Positions 8,449-17,049 of a DNA stretch of 43,299 nucleotides are shown here, in pieces. Where the stretch lies: NCBI GenBank assembly GCA_902796005.1, contig CADBNF010000041.1:1-43299 (forward strand), written 5' to 3'. Made by a program: the position numbers and the translations under genes. Source of the DNA: an uncultured Lachnospiraceae bacterium (GTDB taxonomy: Bacteria > Bacillota > Clostridia > Lachnospirales > Lachnospiraceae). Under the pieces are notes generated by a model. It saw only the letters and a list, made by a program, of their open reading frames with translations, did no database searches and was not told the DNA's origin. Position 1 is the first letter of the stretch. Every line of letters starts with the position of its first letter.

Positions 8449-9773
8449 CTGTCTTCCTTTTCCTCCCTGAGGCGTTCCAGCCGCTCGCCGATGGTTCGTT
8501 CATACCCCATCTGCGTGGGCCGGTAAAATGTTTCCCCTTCGATCTCCGAGGGCAGGTACTGCTGCTTCACATAATGGTTCGGAAAATCATGGGCATATTT
8601 GTAGCCGATGCCCCGGCCGAGCTCAGCCGCGCCGCCGTAATGGGCGTCCCGCAGATGGGCCGGCACCGTGGTCTTTACATTTTTCACATTGTCCATGGCC
8701 GCAAAGACGGCTTCGCAGCAGGCGTTGCTTTTCGGCGCGCAGGCCACGTAGATGGCGGCCTGGGACAGTATCAGCTGGGATTCCGGCATGCCGACCCTTT
8801 CCACGGCCAGGGCGGCGCTTACCGCCACCTGGATGGCTGCCGGGTCCGCGTTTCCCACGTCCTCGCTGGCGCAGATCATGATCCGCCGGGCAATAAACTT
8901 GATATCCTCCCCCGCCGTCAGCATTTTTGCCAGGTAATACACGGCAGCGTCCGGGTCCGAGCCCCGCATGCTTTTGATGAAGGCGGAAATCACATCGTAA
9001 TGCTCATCCCCGTCCCGGTCGTAAAGCACGGCCCGCTTCTGGATGCATTCCTCGGCGGTTTCCAGGTCGATGACGATGTTTCCTTCCGCATCCGGCGCAT
9101 TGGTCAGCACACCCAGCTCCAGGGCATTTAAGGCCTTTCTGGCGTCTCCTGAAGCCATATCCGCCAGGAAGGCGGCGGCTTCCTCCGTCAGTACCGGGTG
9201 ATAGGCGCCCATGCCCCTTTCCGTATCCGAGACCGCCCTTTTCAGGAGGGTTATGATATTTTCCTTCGTCAGCGCCTTCAGCTCGTAGATCTGGGACCGG
9301 GAAAGCAGGGCCTTGTTTACTTCAAAATAAGGATTCTCCGTGGTCGCGCCGATGAGGATGACCGTACCGTCCTCCACAAAGGGAAGCAGGTAATCCTGCT
9401 GGGCCTTGTTGAACCGGTGAATCTCATCGATAAAGAGAATGGTTTTCCGGCCATACATGCCCAGGCTTTCCTTCGCGGCGGCCACCACCTCTTCCATATC
9501 CTTTTTGCCGGCCGAGGTGGCATTTATCTGGGAAAAGACCGCGCTGGTGGTGTTGGCAATCACCTTCGCCAGGGTGGTTTTCCCGGTGCCGGGCGGCCCG
9601 TAGAAAATAACGGAGCTTAAACGGTCCGCGGAAATCGCCCGGGAGAGCATCCGGCCCCTGCCGATGATGTGCTCCTGCCCCACCACCTCGTCCAGGGTCC
9701 GCGGCCGCATCCTGGCCGCCAGGGGGGCGTCCGTTTCCAGCTGTTTTTCCTTCATATAGTCAAAAATATCCAT
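8445..9773 (-). CDS. rarA: Replication-associated recombination protein A, AAA+ ATPase
   Basis: This is a 442-residue RarA/MgsA ATPase that acts at stalled replication forks, related to clamp-loader subunits and RuvB. Walker A GPPGTGKT lies at 59-66, Walker B DEIH at 116-119, sensor 1 GATTENP at 142-148 and an arginine-finger candidate at R159. The C-terminal half carries the tetramerisation segment with MRGSDPDAAVYYLAKML and the ending ...YKYAHDFPNHYVKQQYLP, both typical. Length is normal. The ATG follows an AAGGA site. A 34-base gap holding a perfect palindrome separates it from the DUF2298 gene, and it overlaps the EIIC_2 gene by four bases. Confidence 0.95.
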   Translation of the reverse strand: MDIFDYMKEKQLETDAPLAARMRPRTLDEVVGQEHIIGRGRMLSRAISADRLSSVIFYGPPGTGKTTLAKVIANTTSAVFSQINATSAGKKDMEEVVAAAKESLGMYGRKTILFIDEIHRFNKAQQDYLLPFVEDGTVILIGATTENPYFEVNKALLSRSQIYELKALTKENIITLLKRAVSDTERGMGAYHPVLTEEAAAFLADMASGDARKALNALELGVLTNAPDAEGNIVIDLETAEECIQKRAVLYDRDGDEHYDVISAFIKSMRGSDPDAAVYYLAKMLTAGEDIKFIARRIMICASEDVGNADPAAIQVAVSAALAVERVGMPESQLILSQAAIYVACAPKSNACCEAVFAAMDNVKNVKTTVPAHLRDAHYGGAAELGRGIGYKYAHDFPNHYVKQQYLPSEIEGETFYRPTQMGYERTIGERLERLREEKEDR

Positions 9774-9789
9774 GTTCCAGTCCTTACCC

Positions 9790-9803
9790 CGGGCAGCTGC
9801 CCG
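9790..9803. other. 14-bp perfect palindrome between DUF2298 gene and rarA
   Basis: The sequence CGGGCAGCTGCCCG is its own reverse complement and fills most of the 34-base gap just before the rarA ribosome site. There is no T-run, so it is not a normal terminator. It could be an mRNA hairpin or a protein site. Confidence 0.5.
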
Positions 9804-9807
9804 ACGT

Positions 9808-12060
9808 TTATTTCGAAACCTTTATCACCATGGCCTCTTCGGGATGCGCCGGGCTGCCGTACACCAGCGTGCCCATGTCAAGGAGCATCTCCTCATTCAG
9901 GTCCGTAAAGGCCTTCCGTTCGCAGGAACCGATGAAAATGTATTCCACACTGTATCTCTTCAGAAGAGCGCGGACCGTATCGGCATCCTGCCCTGTATAT
10001 ATCTGTCTGATATCATACACTCTTTCGTTCAGGGATGCTACGTCATTTCGCCACAGCCATTCGTGCACATACCAGCCAAGGGGCGTGGGAAGCCCCGTCA
10101 TGGCGCTTACCCGGCCGTTTTCCGAATAGCTGTCCCCGTTGGCCTCCAGGATCATGACACTGCCCTCCACCGTTTCGGAAAGCCAGCGTATGGCCTTTGC
10201 ATCCGCAGGATATTCCTTTTCCAGGAAAGCCGTGGCATCCAGGCCCACAAAAGCCGTTTTGTCGGTCACGTCCCCGAACCAGGCATTCACCGAATAGGGG
10301 AAGTAGCCCAGGGTCAGGATCAGCAGCACCAGCACCGCGGTCGCTGCCGCCCTTACCGCCTTCCGCTTTGCATGTCCGAGCAGCCTCACCACGGCATAGG
10401 CCATGCAAAGGGCCAGCAGCACAAAGGCCTGGTAGGTCAGCTTGAACATGGTATTGGCCCGGGCATAGCCGTTCTCATAAATATCCCGCACATACACCAA
10501 CTCGGGAAGAAGGACCAGGCCCAGTCCGCAGAAGCCGGACAGAAGCATGAACAGGTCCGTAAGGGAGAGGCTGCGCAAATATTTCCCCAGGGAATGCTTT
10601 TCATTTTTCTCCCGAAGGCTTTTTGCCAGGGTAAAGAAGAAAAGCAGAAGCAGCGCGCAGACCGGCAGAGCCCACAGCACGGCCAGCTGGTAAAAGGCCG
10701 TCCGGTATTTCACCGCGGCGATGCCGGAAACCATGGTTTTGAAGCTTAAGGTAAAGGGCAGGGATGCCAGTGTGGCAATAACCCCAATCCATACCAGCCG
10801 AAGGATGAGGGCCGCAAAGCTTTCCGGGCCTCTTCCCCTGCCGCTTCGGATGGCCATGAGGGCCAGGCCGATGGCCGTCACCGTAAAATATATCACAAAA
10901 TCCCAGTAATTTGTAAACTTAAATAAGCCGATAAAGAAGCCCAGCAGCCACAGGTGGGGGGAAAACAGCACCTTCACCAGCTTTACCAGAGCGGGGGTTC
11001 CCTCCCTTTCCGCCGGCGTCGTATCCAGCGTACAGAAGTAAGCGGCCAGAATGCCCAGCAGCGTGAGGACAAACATCAGGTTGACCATATGGGCATGCAA
11101 ATCCCCCAGCACAAAGGAGTACACCGGGAACTCATGGATACACTGGTCCGCCGTCAGGGGATTGTGCCCGATGTACCTTGTGGAGGAGGGGAACCAGTAA
11201 TCCTCATATCCCGTCGGCTTCAGTACAGTTCCGAAGAGGCCGTAGAGGACGTAATGCATGTTGCCGGCAAGCCCCACTGCCGCCCCGGCAAGAAGGCCCG
11301 CCGCCGGCGCTGCAAACCGCTTCCGGTTCTGCCTGCGCACCATGCACGTCATCAGGGAAAAGGGCAGGGTAAAGGTTAAGGCCGCCACTGTATTTCTGGC
11401 CAGGTTGTACCCCTGTTCGATGCCGTTAAATGAAAGCCGGGTCAGGTAAACCGCATAATACTGCCCGCCGTAATAGTAATTCAGCTTTTCCGGCCCGAAC
11501 CAGATGTCCGCCGCCGGCAGGGTACCGTCCCGGTAAAGGGTGGCCATAAAGCCGTAATCCATGAACTTTTCCGTGCCCCTGGCCTCGGGCCTGAAGCAGG
11601 TAAAATAGCTCCACATAAGAAAAAGGGCCAGAAACAAGAGCTCCTCAAACAGAAGAAGGAAGAGGTCTGTTTTCTCCTTATTCTGCTTAAGCAGTTCCTG
11701 TTTTCTGCCCTTTATCAGAAATGCTGCCCACAGTCCGGCCGCGGGGATGCCCATGCAGCCGATGACCGCCGGGGTCTCAAAACGAAAGGCCCCCGCACAG
11801 ACAAGGGCCCAGCAGACAAAGCCGCCCAGCGCAATTCCCAGCACCTTGCCGAAAAGCCAGCCCCTGTCGGCAAAGGCAGGAAAAAGCTTTATCGTCAGAG
11901 GGAGGAAGGCCAGGCCTGCGGCTGCCACGGCCAGCCACCATTTCACGAAGGGAAGGAAATCGCCTCCCAGTAAAACAGCGGCCGCCGCGATAACGGCAGC
12001 AAAGCCGGCTGCCAGGGCGATGGATTTCGCCCGAAGGTAAGTACCCGTCAATTTATTCAC
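9808..12060 (-). CDS. DUF2298 (YYY) polytopic membrane protein
   Basis: This is a 750-residue membrane protein with more than ten hydrophobic helices, matching the DUF2298 'YYY' family. The marker FGPEKLNYYYGGQYYAVYL and the segment FVLGDLHAHMVNL are present. A soluble C-terminal part (about 600-750) starts near DATAFLEKEYPADAKAIRWL and resembles the outer domains of GT-C-type glycosyltransferases; function is unproven. The start is inferred. A TTG at 12093 has no ribosome site, whereas GTG at 12060 follows AAGAAGG by nine bases and overlaps the livF stop (GTGAATAA). That overlap ties it to the liv operon although it has no obvious part in amino-acid import. Confidence 0.82.
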   Translation of the reverse strand: MNKLTGTYLRAKSIALAAGFAAVIAAAAVLLGGDFLPFVKWWLAVAAAGLAFLPLTIKLFPAFADRGWLFGKVLGIALGGFVCWALVCAGAFRFETPAVIGCMGIPAAGLWAAFLIKGRKQELLKQNKEKTDLFLLLFEELLFLALFLMWSYFTCFRPEARGTEKFMDYGFMATLYRDGTLPAADIWFGPEKLNYYYGGQYYAVYLTRLSFNGIEQGYNLARNTVAALTFTLPFSLMTCMVRRQNRKRFAAPAAGLLAGAAVGLAGNMHYVLYGLFGTVLKPTGYEDYWFPSSTRYIGHNPLTADQCIHEFPVYSFVLGDLHAHMVNLMFVLTLLGILAAYFCTLDTTPAEREGTPALVKLVKVLFSPHLWLLGFFIGLFKFTNYWDFVIYFTVTAIGLALMAIRSGRGRGPESFAALILRLVWIGVIATLASLPFTLSFKTMVSGIAAVKYRTAFYQLAVLWALPVCALLLLFFFTLAKSLREKNEKHSLGKYLRSLSLTDLFMLLSGFCGLGLVLLPELVYVRDIYENGYARANTMFKLTYQAFVLLALCMAYAVVRLLGHAKRKAVRAAATAVLVLLILTLGYFPYSVNAWFGDVTDKTAFVGLDATAFLEKEYPADAKAIRWLSETVEGSVMILEANGDSYSENGRVSAMTGLPTPLGWYVHEWLWRNDVASLNERVYDIRQIYTGQDADTVRALLKRYSVEYIFIGSCERKAFTDLNEEMLLDMGTLVYGSPAHPEEAMVIKVSK

Positions 12061-12763
12061 CAAGATAGGCCTTCTTAATACGCTCGTCCTCAAGAAGGTC
12101 TGAAGCCTTTCCGGTCAGTACGATGTTTCCCGTTTCGAGAACGTAGGCCCTGTCCGCGATGGACAGCGCTTTCTTCGCATTCTGCTCCACCAGAAGCACC
12201 GTAACGCCCTGTTCATTTACCTTCTTTATTATAGCAAAAATTTCATTTACGTAAATAGGGGAAAGGCCCATGGAGGGTTCATCCATAATCATCAGCCTCG
12301 GCGAAGACATCAGCGCCCGGCCCATGGCCAGCATCTGCTGCTCACCGCCGGAAAGGGTTCCACCCATCTGCTCTCTTCTTTCCTTCAGGATGGGGAAGCT
12401 GGCGTAAACCGTCTCCAGGTTCCGCTCGAATTCCTCCTTGTCCTTACGGGTGTAGGCGCCCATGCGCAGGTTGTTGTACACGGACAGGTTGGCGAAGATG
12501 CGCCTGCCCTCCGGCACCTGGGCGATGCCCATGCCCACGATTTTGTGGGAGGGCACCCGGCTTATCTCTTTGTCCATGAACCGGATTGATCCCGCATGGG
12601 GCGAAAGCAGCCCGGATATTGTATGCAGGGTCGTGGTTTTCCCGGCGCCGTTGGCACCGATGAGGGCGATGATTTCTCCCTCCTCCACGGTAAAGGAGAT
12701 GCCTTTCAGCGCTTTGATCACGCCGTAATTGACCTCCAGATTCTCAACCTCAAGCATTGCCAT
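12053..12763 (-). CDS. livF: Branched-chain amino-acid ABC transporter ATPase LivF
   Basis: This 236-residue ATPase powers high-affinity import of leucine, isoleucine and valine together with LivG. Walker A GANGAGKT is at 36-43, the signature LSGGE at 137-141 and Walker B ending in DEP at 161-163. The stretch QVPEGRRIFANLSVYNNL is typical of LivF rather than LivG. Length is normal for the family. Its ATG is 13 bases after livG and is preceded by GGAGGA. The stop codon overlaps the GTG start of the DUF2298 gene. Confidence 0.95.
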   Translation of the reverse strand: MAMLEVENLEVNYGVIKALKGISFTVEEGEIIALIGANGAGKTTTLHTISGLLSPHAGSIRFMDKEISRVPSHKIVGMGIAQVPEGRRIFANLSVYNNLRMGAYTRKDKEEFERNLETVYASFPILKERREQMGGTLSGGEQQMLAMGRALMSSPRLMIMDEPSMGLSPIYVNEIFAIIKKVNEQGVTVLLVEQNAKKALSIADRAYVLETGNIVLTGKASDLLEDERIKKAYLGE

Positions 12764-12776
12764 AAAGGTCTCCTCC

Positions 12777-13538
12777 TTATTCCTCTCCCAGATATGCCTT
12801 CACCACTTCGGGGTCATTGAGCACCTCTTCGGTCAGTCCCGCAGTCAGCACATGCCCGAAATTCAGAACCGTCAGCTTCTCGCAGATGCCGCTGACCAGC
12901 TTCATGTCATGCTCGATAAGAAGAATCGTCATGTGGAATTCGTCCCGCACGAAGCGGATGGTCTCCATCAGGGCCTTCGTTTCGTTGGGATTCATGCCCG
13001 CGGCGGGCTCGTCCAGAAGCAGGAGCTTCGGTCTTGTGGCCAGGGCACGGGCGATTTCCAGCTCTCTCTGCTGGCCGTAGGGCAGGTTGTCCGCCTGGTA
13101 TTCGGCATAGCTGTCCAGGTCGAAAACCTTCAAAAGCCGCATGGCTTCCTCATCCATGGCCTTCTCCATCTCCCGGTACCTGCCCGTACGGAAGATGCCC
13201 GAAAGGGTGGAATAGGCATAACGGTTGTGCAGGCCGGCCTTGACGTTGTCCAGCACGGAAAGCTGCCGGAAAAGCCGGATGTTCTGGAAGGTCCTGGCAA
13301 TGCCCGCCTTGTTGATGGCGGTGGTCTTCATGCCGGTGATGTTCTTCCCGTCCAGGAAAATACTGCCCTCCGTGGGCTTGTACACCCCGGTCAGGAGATT
13401 GAAAATAGTGGTTTTGCCGGCGCCGTTGGGGCCGATAAGCCCGTAAAGCTCGCCGCCTTCGATGGTCATATTGAAATCGTCAACCGCCTTCAGTCCGCCA
13501 AAGGATACGGACAGGTGCTTTACCTCAAGCATTGCCAT
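12777..13538 (-). CDS. livG: Branched-chain amino-acid ABC transporter ATPase LivG
   Basis: This 253-residue ATPase is the second motor subunit of the Liv importer. Walker A GPNGAGKT is at 36-43. The signature is the LivG-type variant PYGQQRELE, followed by LLLLDEPAAGMNP. The family-specific GIARTFQNIRLF stretch lies between Walker A and the signature. The ATG starts one base after the livM stop, so translation is likely coupled. It belongs to the five-gene livJHMGF set. Confidence 0.96.
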   Translation of the reverse strand: MAMLEVKHLSVSFGGLKAVDDFNMTIEGGELYGLIGPNGAGKTTIFNLLTGVYKPTEGSIFLDGKNITGMKTTAINKAGIARTFQNIRLFRQLSVLDNVKAGLHNRYAYSTLSGIFRTGRYREMEKAMDEEAMRLLKVFDLDSYAEYQADNLPYGQQRELEIARALATRPKLLLLDEPAAGMNPNETKALMETIRFVRDEFHMTILLIEHDMKLVSGICEKLTVLNFGHVLTAGLTEEVLNDPEVVKAYLGEE

Positions 13539-13539
13539 A

Positions 13540-14601
13540 TCACTGTACCCCCTTTCCGCGGTTCTTCAGCCGTTCCATTATCCGCTGCCGGAAGGCGATG
13601 GCCCCCGGTGCCCAGCTGAAGAGCATGATAACGATCAGTACAATGGCGTAGATCAGCATACGGTAGGTCTGAAGTCCGCGCAGAAGTTCAGGCAGCACAT
13701 AGAGGATAACCGTCGCAATGATGGAGCCGCGGATGTTGCCGATGCCGCCCAGCACCACGAATACCAGGATAAGGATGGAGGTATTGTAGTCAAACTTCGC
13801 CACGGTCAGGGTGGCAAGGTTGTGGGAATACAGTGCGCCGGCCATGCCCACAAGGCCTGCGGAAATCGTAAAGGCCAGAAGCTTGTGCTTCGTTACGTCG
13901 ATGCCGATGGACTCCGCCGCGATACGGTTGTCCCGGATGGCCATGATGGCCCGGCCGGTCCGGCTGTCAATCAGGTTGAGCACGATAAACAGGGTGATAA
14001 ACACCAGGATAATACCGATAATGAAATTGGCGTCCTTCGGCGTGCCGGTGATGCCCTGGGCACCCTTGACGATCACCTGTCCGCCCTCCTCCAGCTCCAG
14101 CTTCGTGGGATCCTGCATGGCCACATGGAGGCCGTGTTTGTCCACGCCGATGTAGAAAACGTTCAGCAGGTTCTGGATAATCTGGCAGAAGGCCAGGGTT
14201 ACGATGGCCAGGTAGTCGCCGTTCAGGCGAAGCACGGGGATACCAATGAGGAAGCCGAACAGCGCGCCCACCGCCGCGCCGATAATCAGCGCCAGCAGGA
14301 AACGGATGGGGTCCGGAATGAGGCCGTTGGTGATCTTGGAGAAAATCGCCGCGCCGTAGGCACCCAGGCAGAGGAAGCCGGCATGTCCCAGGGACAGCTC
14401 GCCGGAGATGCCCACCACCAGGTTCAGGGCCACCGCACAGATAATGTAGATACATACCGGAACCAGAAGGCCTTTGATCTGGAAGGTCAGAAGCCCGCCT
14501 GCGGAGCAGCTCTGGATAATCACAAAGCCGATGGCAAGGCAGATGTAGGTCATCAGGTTCTTTTTCGTAATCTTACGCATACTGTTCTTTAATTTGCCCA
14601 T
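13540..14601 (-). CDS. livM: Branched-chain amino-acid ABC transporter permease LivM
   Basis: This is a 353-residue inner permease with about eight to ten helices. It contains the LivM hallmarks GELSLGHAGFLCLGAY and DSRTGRAIMAIRDN-AAE. The reading frame stays open another 89 codons upstream, but that part overlaps livH in another frame, is Arg/His-rich and is not membrane-like. ATG at 14601, eight bases after the livH stop and preceded by GAGG, is therefore taken as the start. It forms the channel with LivH. Confidence 0.93.
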   Translation of the reverse strand: MGKLKNSMRKITKKNLMTYICLAIGFVIIQSCSAGGLLTFQIKGLLVPVCIYIICAVALNLVVGISGELSLGHAGFLCLGAYGAAIFSKITNGLIPDPIRFLLALIIGAAVGALFGFLIGIPVLRLNGDYLAIVTLAFCQIIQNLLNVFYIGVDKHGLHVAMQDPTKLELEEGGQVIVKGAQGITGTPKDANFIIGIILVFITLFIVLNLIDSRTGRAIMAIRDNRIAAESIGIDVTKHKLLAFTISAGLVGMAGALYSHNLATLTVAKFDYNTSILILVFVVLGGIGNIRGSIIATVILYVLPELLRGLQTYRMLIYAIVLIVIMLFSWAPGAIAFRQRIMERLKNRGKGVQ

Positions 14602-14609
14602 ACCGTACC

Positions 14610-15488
14610 TCACACTTTCTCCTGTACGTTCTTGCCGAACAGGCCGGCAGGACGTACAAGCAGCACAATAATCAGCACGGCAAATACGATGGCATCGGCA
14701 ATCTGGGAGGAAATATAGGCCTTGCTCAGATTCTCGATGATGCCCAGAAGGATGCCGCCTATCATTGCGCCGGGGATGGAGCCGATACCGCCGAATACCG
14801 CGGCAACAAAGGCTTTGATGCCGGGCATGGAGCCGGTATAGGGGTCCAGGATCGGGTAAGATGAGCACATCAGCGCGCCTGCCACGGCCGCCAGGGCGGA
14901 CCCGATGGCAAAGGTCAGGCTGATGGTTCCGTTCACGTTAATACCCATCAGGCCGGCTGCGCCGCGGTCCTCGGAAACCGCCTGCATGGCCTGTCCGGGT
15001 TTCGTCTTCTTTACAAAGAAGGTAAGCACCAGCATGATCACGACGCTTGCGGCAATCGTCACCAGGGTGGTGGAGGAAATATTGATACCTCCGATGCTTA
15101 CCGGCGGAAGTTTGACGATGTTGGAGAAGGATTTCGGGTTCGGTCCGAAAACCAGAAGGGCGATATTCTGCAGCAGATAGCTGACACCGATGGCGGTAAT
15201 CAGCACTGCCAGCTTGGAGGCGGCATTGCGCAGGGGCCTGTAGGCAACCTTTTCGATCACAACGCCCAGCACCAGGCAGAATATCATGGCGACTATCAGG
15301 GACGGAAGGGCCGGAATGCCCAGAGAGGTCATGGCGACGAAGACGATGTAGGCGCCGATCATAATGACGTCTCCATGGGCGAAATTCAGCATCTTGGCGA
15401 TACCGTAAACCATGGTATAGCCGAGGGCGATGATGGCATACACGCTGCCCAGCCCGACGCCGTTAATCAGATACGAGAAAAAACTCAT
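14610..15488 (-). CDS. livH: Branched-chain amino-acid ABC transporter permease LivH
   Basis: This 292-residue permease is the partner of LivM. It opens with NGVGLGSVYAIIALGYTMVYGIAKMLNFAHG, the classic LivH start, and carries SEDRGAAGLMGINV and AAVFGGIGSIPGAMIGG later on. About eight helices are visible and length is normal. The start ATG follows GGGGGAGA. A stable hairpin in the 140-base gap separates it from livJ. Confidence 0.95.
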   Translation of the reverse strand: MSFFSYLINGVGLGSVYAIIALGYTMVYGIAKMLNFAHGDVIMIGAYIVFVAMTSLGIPALPSLIVAMIFCLVLGVVIEKVAYRPLRNAASKLAVLITAIGVSYLLQNIALLVFGPNPKSFSNIVKLPPVSIGGINISSTTLVTIAASVVIMLVLTFFVKKTKPGQAMQAVSEDRGAAGLMGINVNGTISLTFAIGSALAAVAGALMCSSYPILDPYTGSMPGIKAFVAAVFGGIGSIPGAMIGGILLGIIENLSKAYISSQIADAIVFAVLIIVLLVRPAGLFGKNVQEKV

Positions 15489-15524
15489 TATCTCTCCCCC
15501 TAAATGAAAGATTCGTTAAGGCTT

Positions 15525-15567
15525 AAAAAACACCATAGGGACGCAGACATGTAAATGCCTGCGCCCC
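15525..15567 (-). terminator. Hairpin between livJ and livH (partial terminator or mRNA stabiliser)
   Basis: On the minus strand a 12-bp stem (G-U pairs included) with a six-base loop is followed by TATGGTG and then six Ts. It lies after livJ and before livH. This position usually lets the binding protein be made in excess over the permease, either by partial termination or by 3'-end protection. Confidence 0.65.
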
Positions 15568-15628
15568 GGGAAATACATACATGAAGAACCGGTCGTATTC
15601 CGGTCCGGAAGCGGTCATACCGCCTCAA

Positions 15629-16846
15629 TTACAGCATCTTGTAGGAACCGTTTTCAATAATAACCGCCTTGGGGGTCTTATTGGGCTCGCCGTCGGCTTC
15701 CCAGGTGATCTCACCGGTAACACCGGCAAAGGTGATCTCCGTCATGGCAGTCTTTAAGGCTTCGCAAAGATCGGACACGGACATATCCGGCGTAGCACCG
15801 GCCTTCTCAATGGCCTGCTTCACGGCATATACGCAGTCATAGGCGTCAGCAGCAAACTGGATGGGTGTTTCGTTGTTGAAGGCTGCCTTGTAAGCATCCG
15901 TGAATGCTACGGACAGGGGGTCGTCGGAATTCGCGGCATAGGGAGTCAGAAGCATAACGCCTTCCGCAAGGGAGGTGTCGAAGTTCTCTACGCCGAGAAG
16001 GCCGTCAAGGCCGTCACAGCCGAAGAACAGCGGCGCATAATCCATGGCTGCGCACTGCTGGAGAATCAGGGAAGCTTCGGTGTAGTAGATGGGCAGGAAC
16101 ACCAGCTCGGCGCCGGCATCAGCAGCCTTCTGCACCTGGGTGGTGAAGTCCTTGTTGGACTGGGCGGTAAAGGCTTCCGCACAGACAATTTCCAGATTCT
16201 CTTCCTTTGCGGTTTCGGCAAACTTCTCATAGATGCCGGAAGAATACACGTCAGAGCTGTCGTAGATGACGGCGATCTTCTTCGCAAGGTTGTGCTCTCC
16301 GATATACTGGGCAGCGCCGACACCCTGGTTGGGGTCAGAGAAGCACAGACGGAAGGCATTGGCACCGGAGATGGCGTCTACAGACGTTCCGGAGGGAGTC
16401 AGAAGGAACATGTTGTCCGCTTCGGCCTCGGCTTCAACCGCTACGCAGGGCGTAGAGGTAACCGTACCGATGAGAAGCTGCATGCCCCAGTCTTTTAAGG
16501 CATTGTAGGCGTTGACGGATTTCTCTGCATTGTGCTCATCATCCTGGAACGCGTACTCGATGGGATAGCCGTTGATGCCGCCGGCCGCGTTGATTTCATC
16601 AACTGCGAGCTGGATGCCGTTCTTAACAGCCAGGCCATAGGAGGCTGCGCCGCCGGTGGTGGGTCCGATGCCGCCGATATACCAGGCCTGGCCCGGTGCA
16701 GCGGCTTCACCAGCTGAGGATGCCTGGGCGGCAGAGGATGCATCCGTATTGTCGGTGTTTCCTGAAGATGAACCTCCGCAGGCTGCCATGGTCAGGGCCA
16801 TCGCGCCTGCCGCAACGATTGCGGTAAATCTCTTCCAGTTTTTCAT
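15629..16846 (-). CDS. livJ: Branched-chain amino-acid binding lipoprotein LivJ
   Basis: This 405-residue extracellular binding protein has a lipoprotein signal, with basic start MKNWKR, hydrophobic core and lipobox MAAC ending at C23. A Ser/Ala/Thr-rich tether precedes a type I periplasmic-binding fold (about 50-400). That fold opens with IGGIGPTTGGAASYGLAVKNG and includes DDEHNAEKSV and TPSGTSVDAI. It should capture leucine, isoleucine or valine and hand it to LivHMGF, though the exact ligand cannot be read from sequence. A near-consensus promoter precedes it and GGAG lies eight bases before the ATG. Confidence 0.94.
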   Translation of the reverse strand: MKNWKRFTAIVAAGAMALTMAACGGSSSGNTDNTDASSAAQASSAGEAAAPGQAWYIGGIGPTTGGAASYGLAVKNGIQLAVDEINAAGGINGYPIEYAFQDDEHNAEKSVNAYNALKDWGMQLLIGTVTSTPCVAVEAEAEADNMFLLTPSGTSVDAISGANAFRLCFSDPNQGVGAAQYIGEHNLAKKIAVIYDSSDVYSSGIYEKFAETAKEENLEIVCAEAFTAQSNKDFTTQVQKAADAGAELVFLPIYYTEASLILQQCAAMDYAPLFFGCDGLDGLLGVENFDTSLAEGVMLLTPYAANSDDPLSVAFTDAYKAAFNNETPIQFAADAYDCVYAVKQAIEKAGATPDMSVSDLCEALKTAMTEITFAGVTGEITWEADGEPNKTPKAVIIENGSYKML

Positions 16847-16887
16847 AACAAGTTACTCCTCTTTGAATAAAAAATATATACCTATGG

Positions 16888-16916
16888 ATTCTACCGAATG
16901 GGCCTGTAAATGTCAA
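16888..16916 (-). promoter_or_regulatory. Sigma-A promoter of the liv operon
   Basis: On the minus strand TTGACA (16911-16916) and TAGAAT (16888-16893) are separated by 17 bases. This is an almost perfect housekeeping promoter, about 40 bases upstream of the livJ ATG. Confidence 0.85.
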
Positions 16917-16954
16917 ACAAAATCCAAATTTTCTTCATTTTTTGCGTGAAACAA

Positions 16955-16995
16955 GAAAATATTTCCGTGATATCGAAAATCACAGAAATATTTTC
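16955..16995. terminator. Long AT-rich inverted repeat between nucleotidyltransferase gene and livJ
   Basis: Two 17-base arms (16955-16971 and 16979-16995) match except at one position, which forms a G-U pair. It lies about 55 bases after the nucleotidyltransferase stop and about 40 bases upstream of the liv -35 box. It probably ends the upstream transcript; the flanking T-rich sequence is modest. A regulatory site for liv is an alternative. Confidence 0.55.
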
Positions 16996-17049
16996 TCTTT
17001 CAATGTCTCTTCGCCGAATACAAAGGGGTATATTTATATCTCATACTTA

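Noticed and set aside
14602-14868. 89 extra N-terminal codons for LivM
   Set aside because: They overlap livH out of frame, are rich in Arg, His and Cys, and a suitable ATG with ribosome site occurs at 14601.
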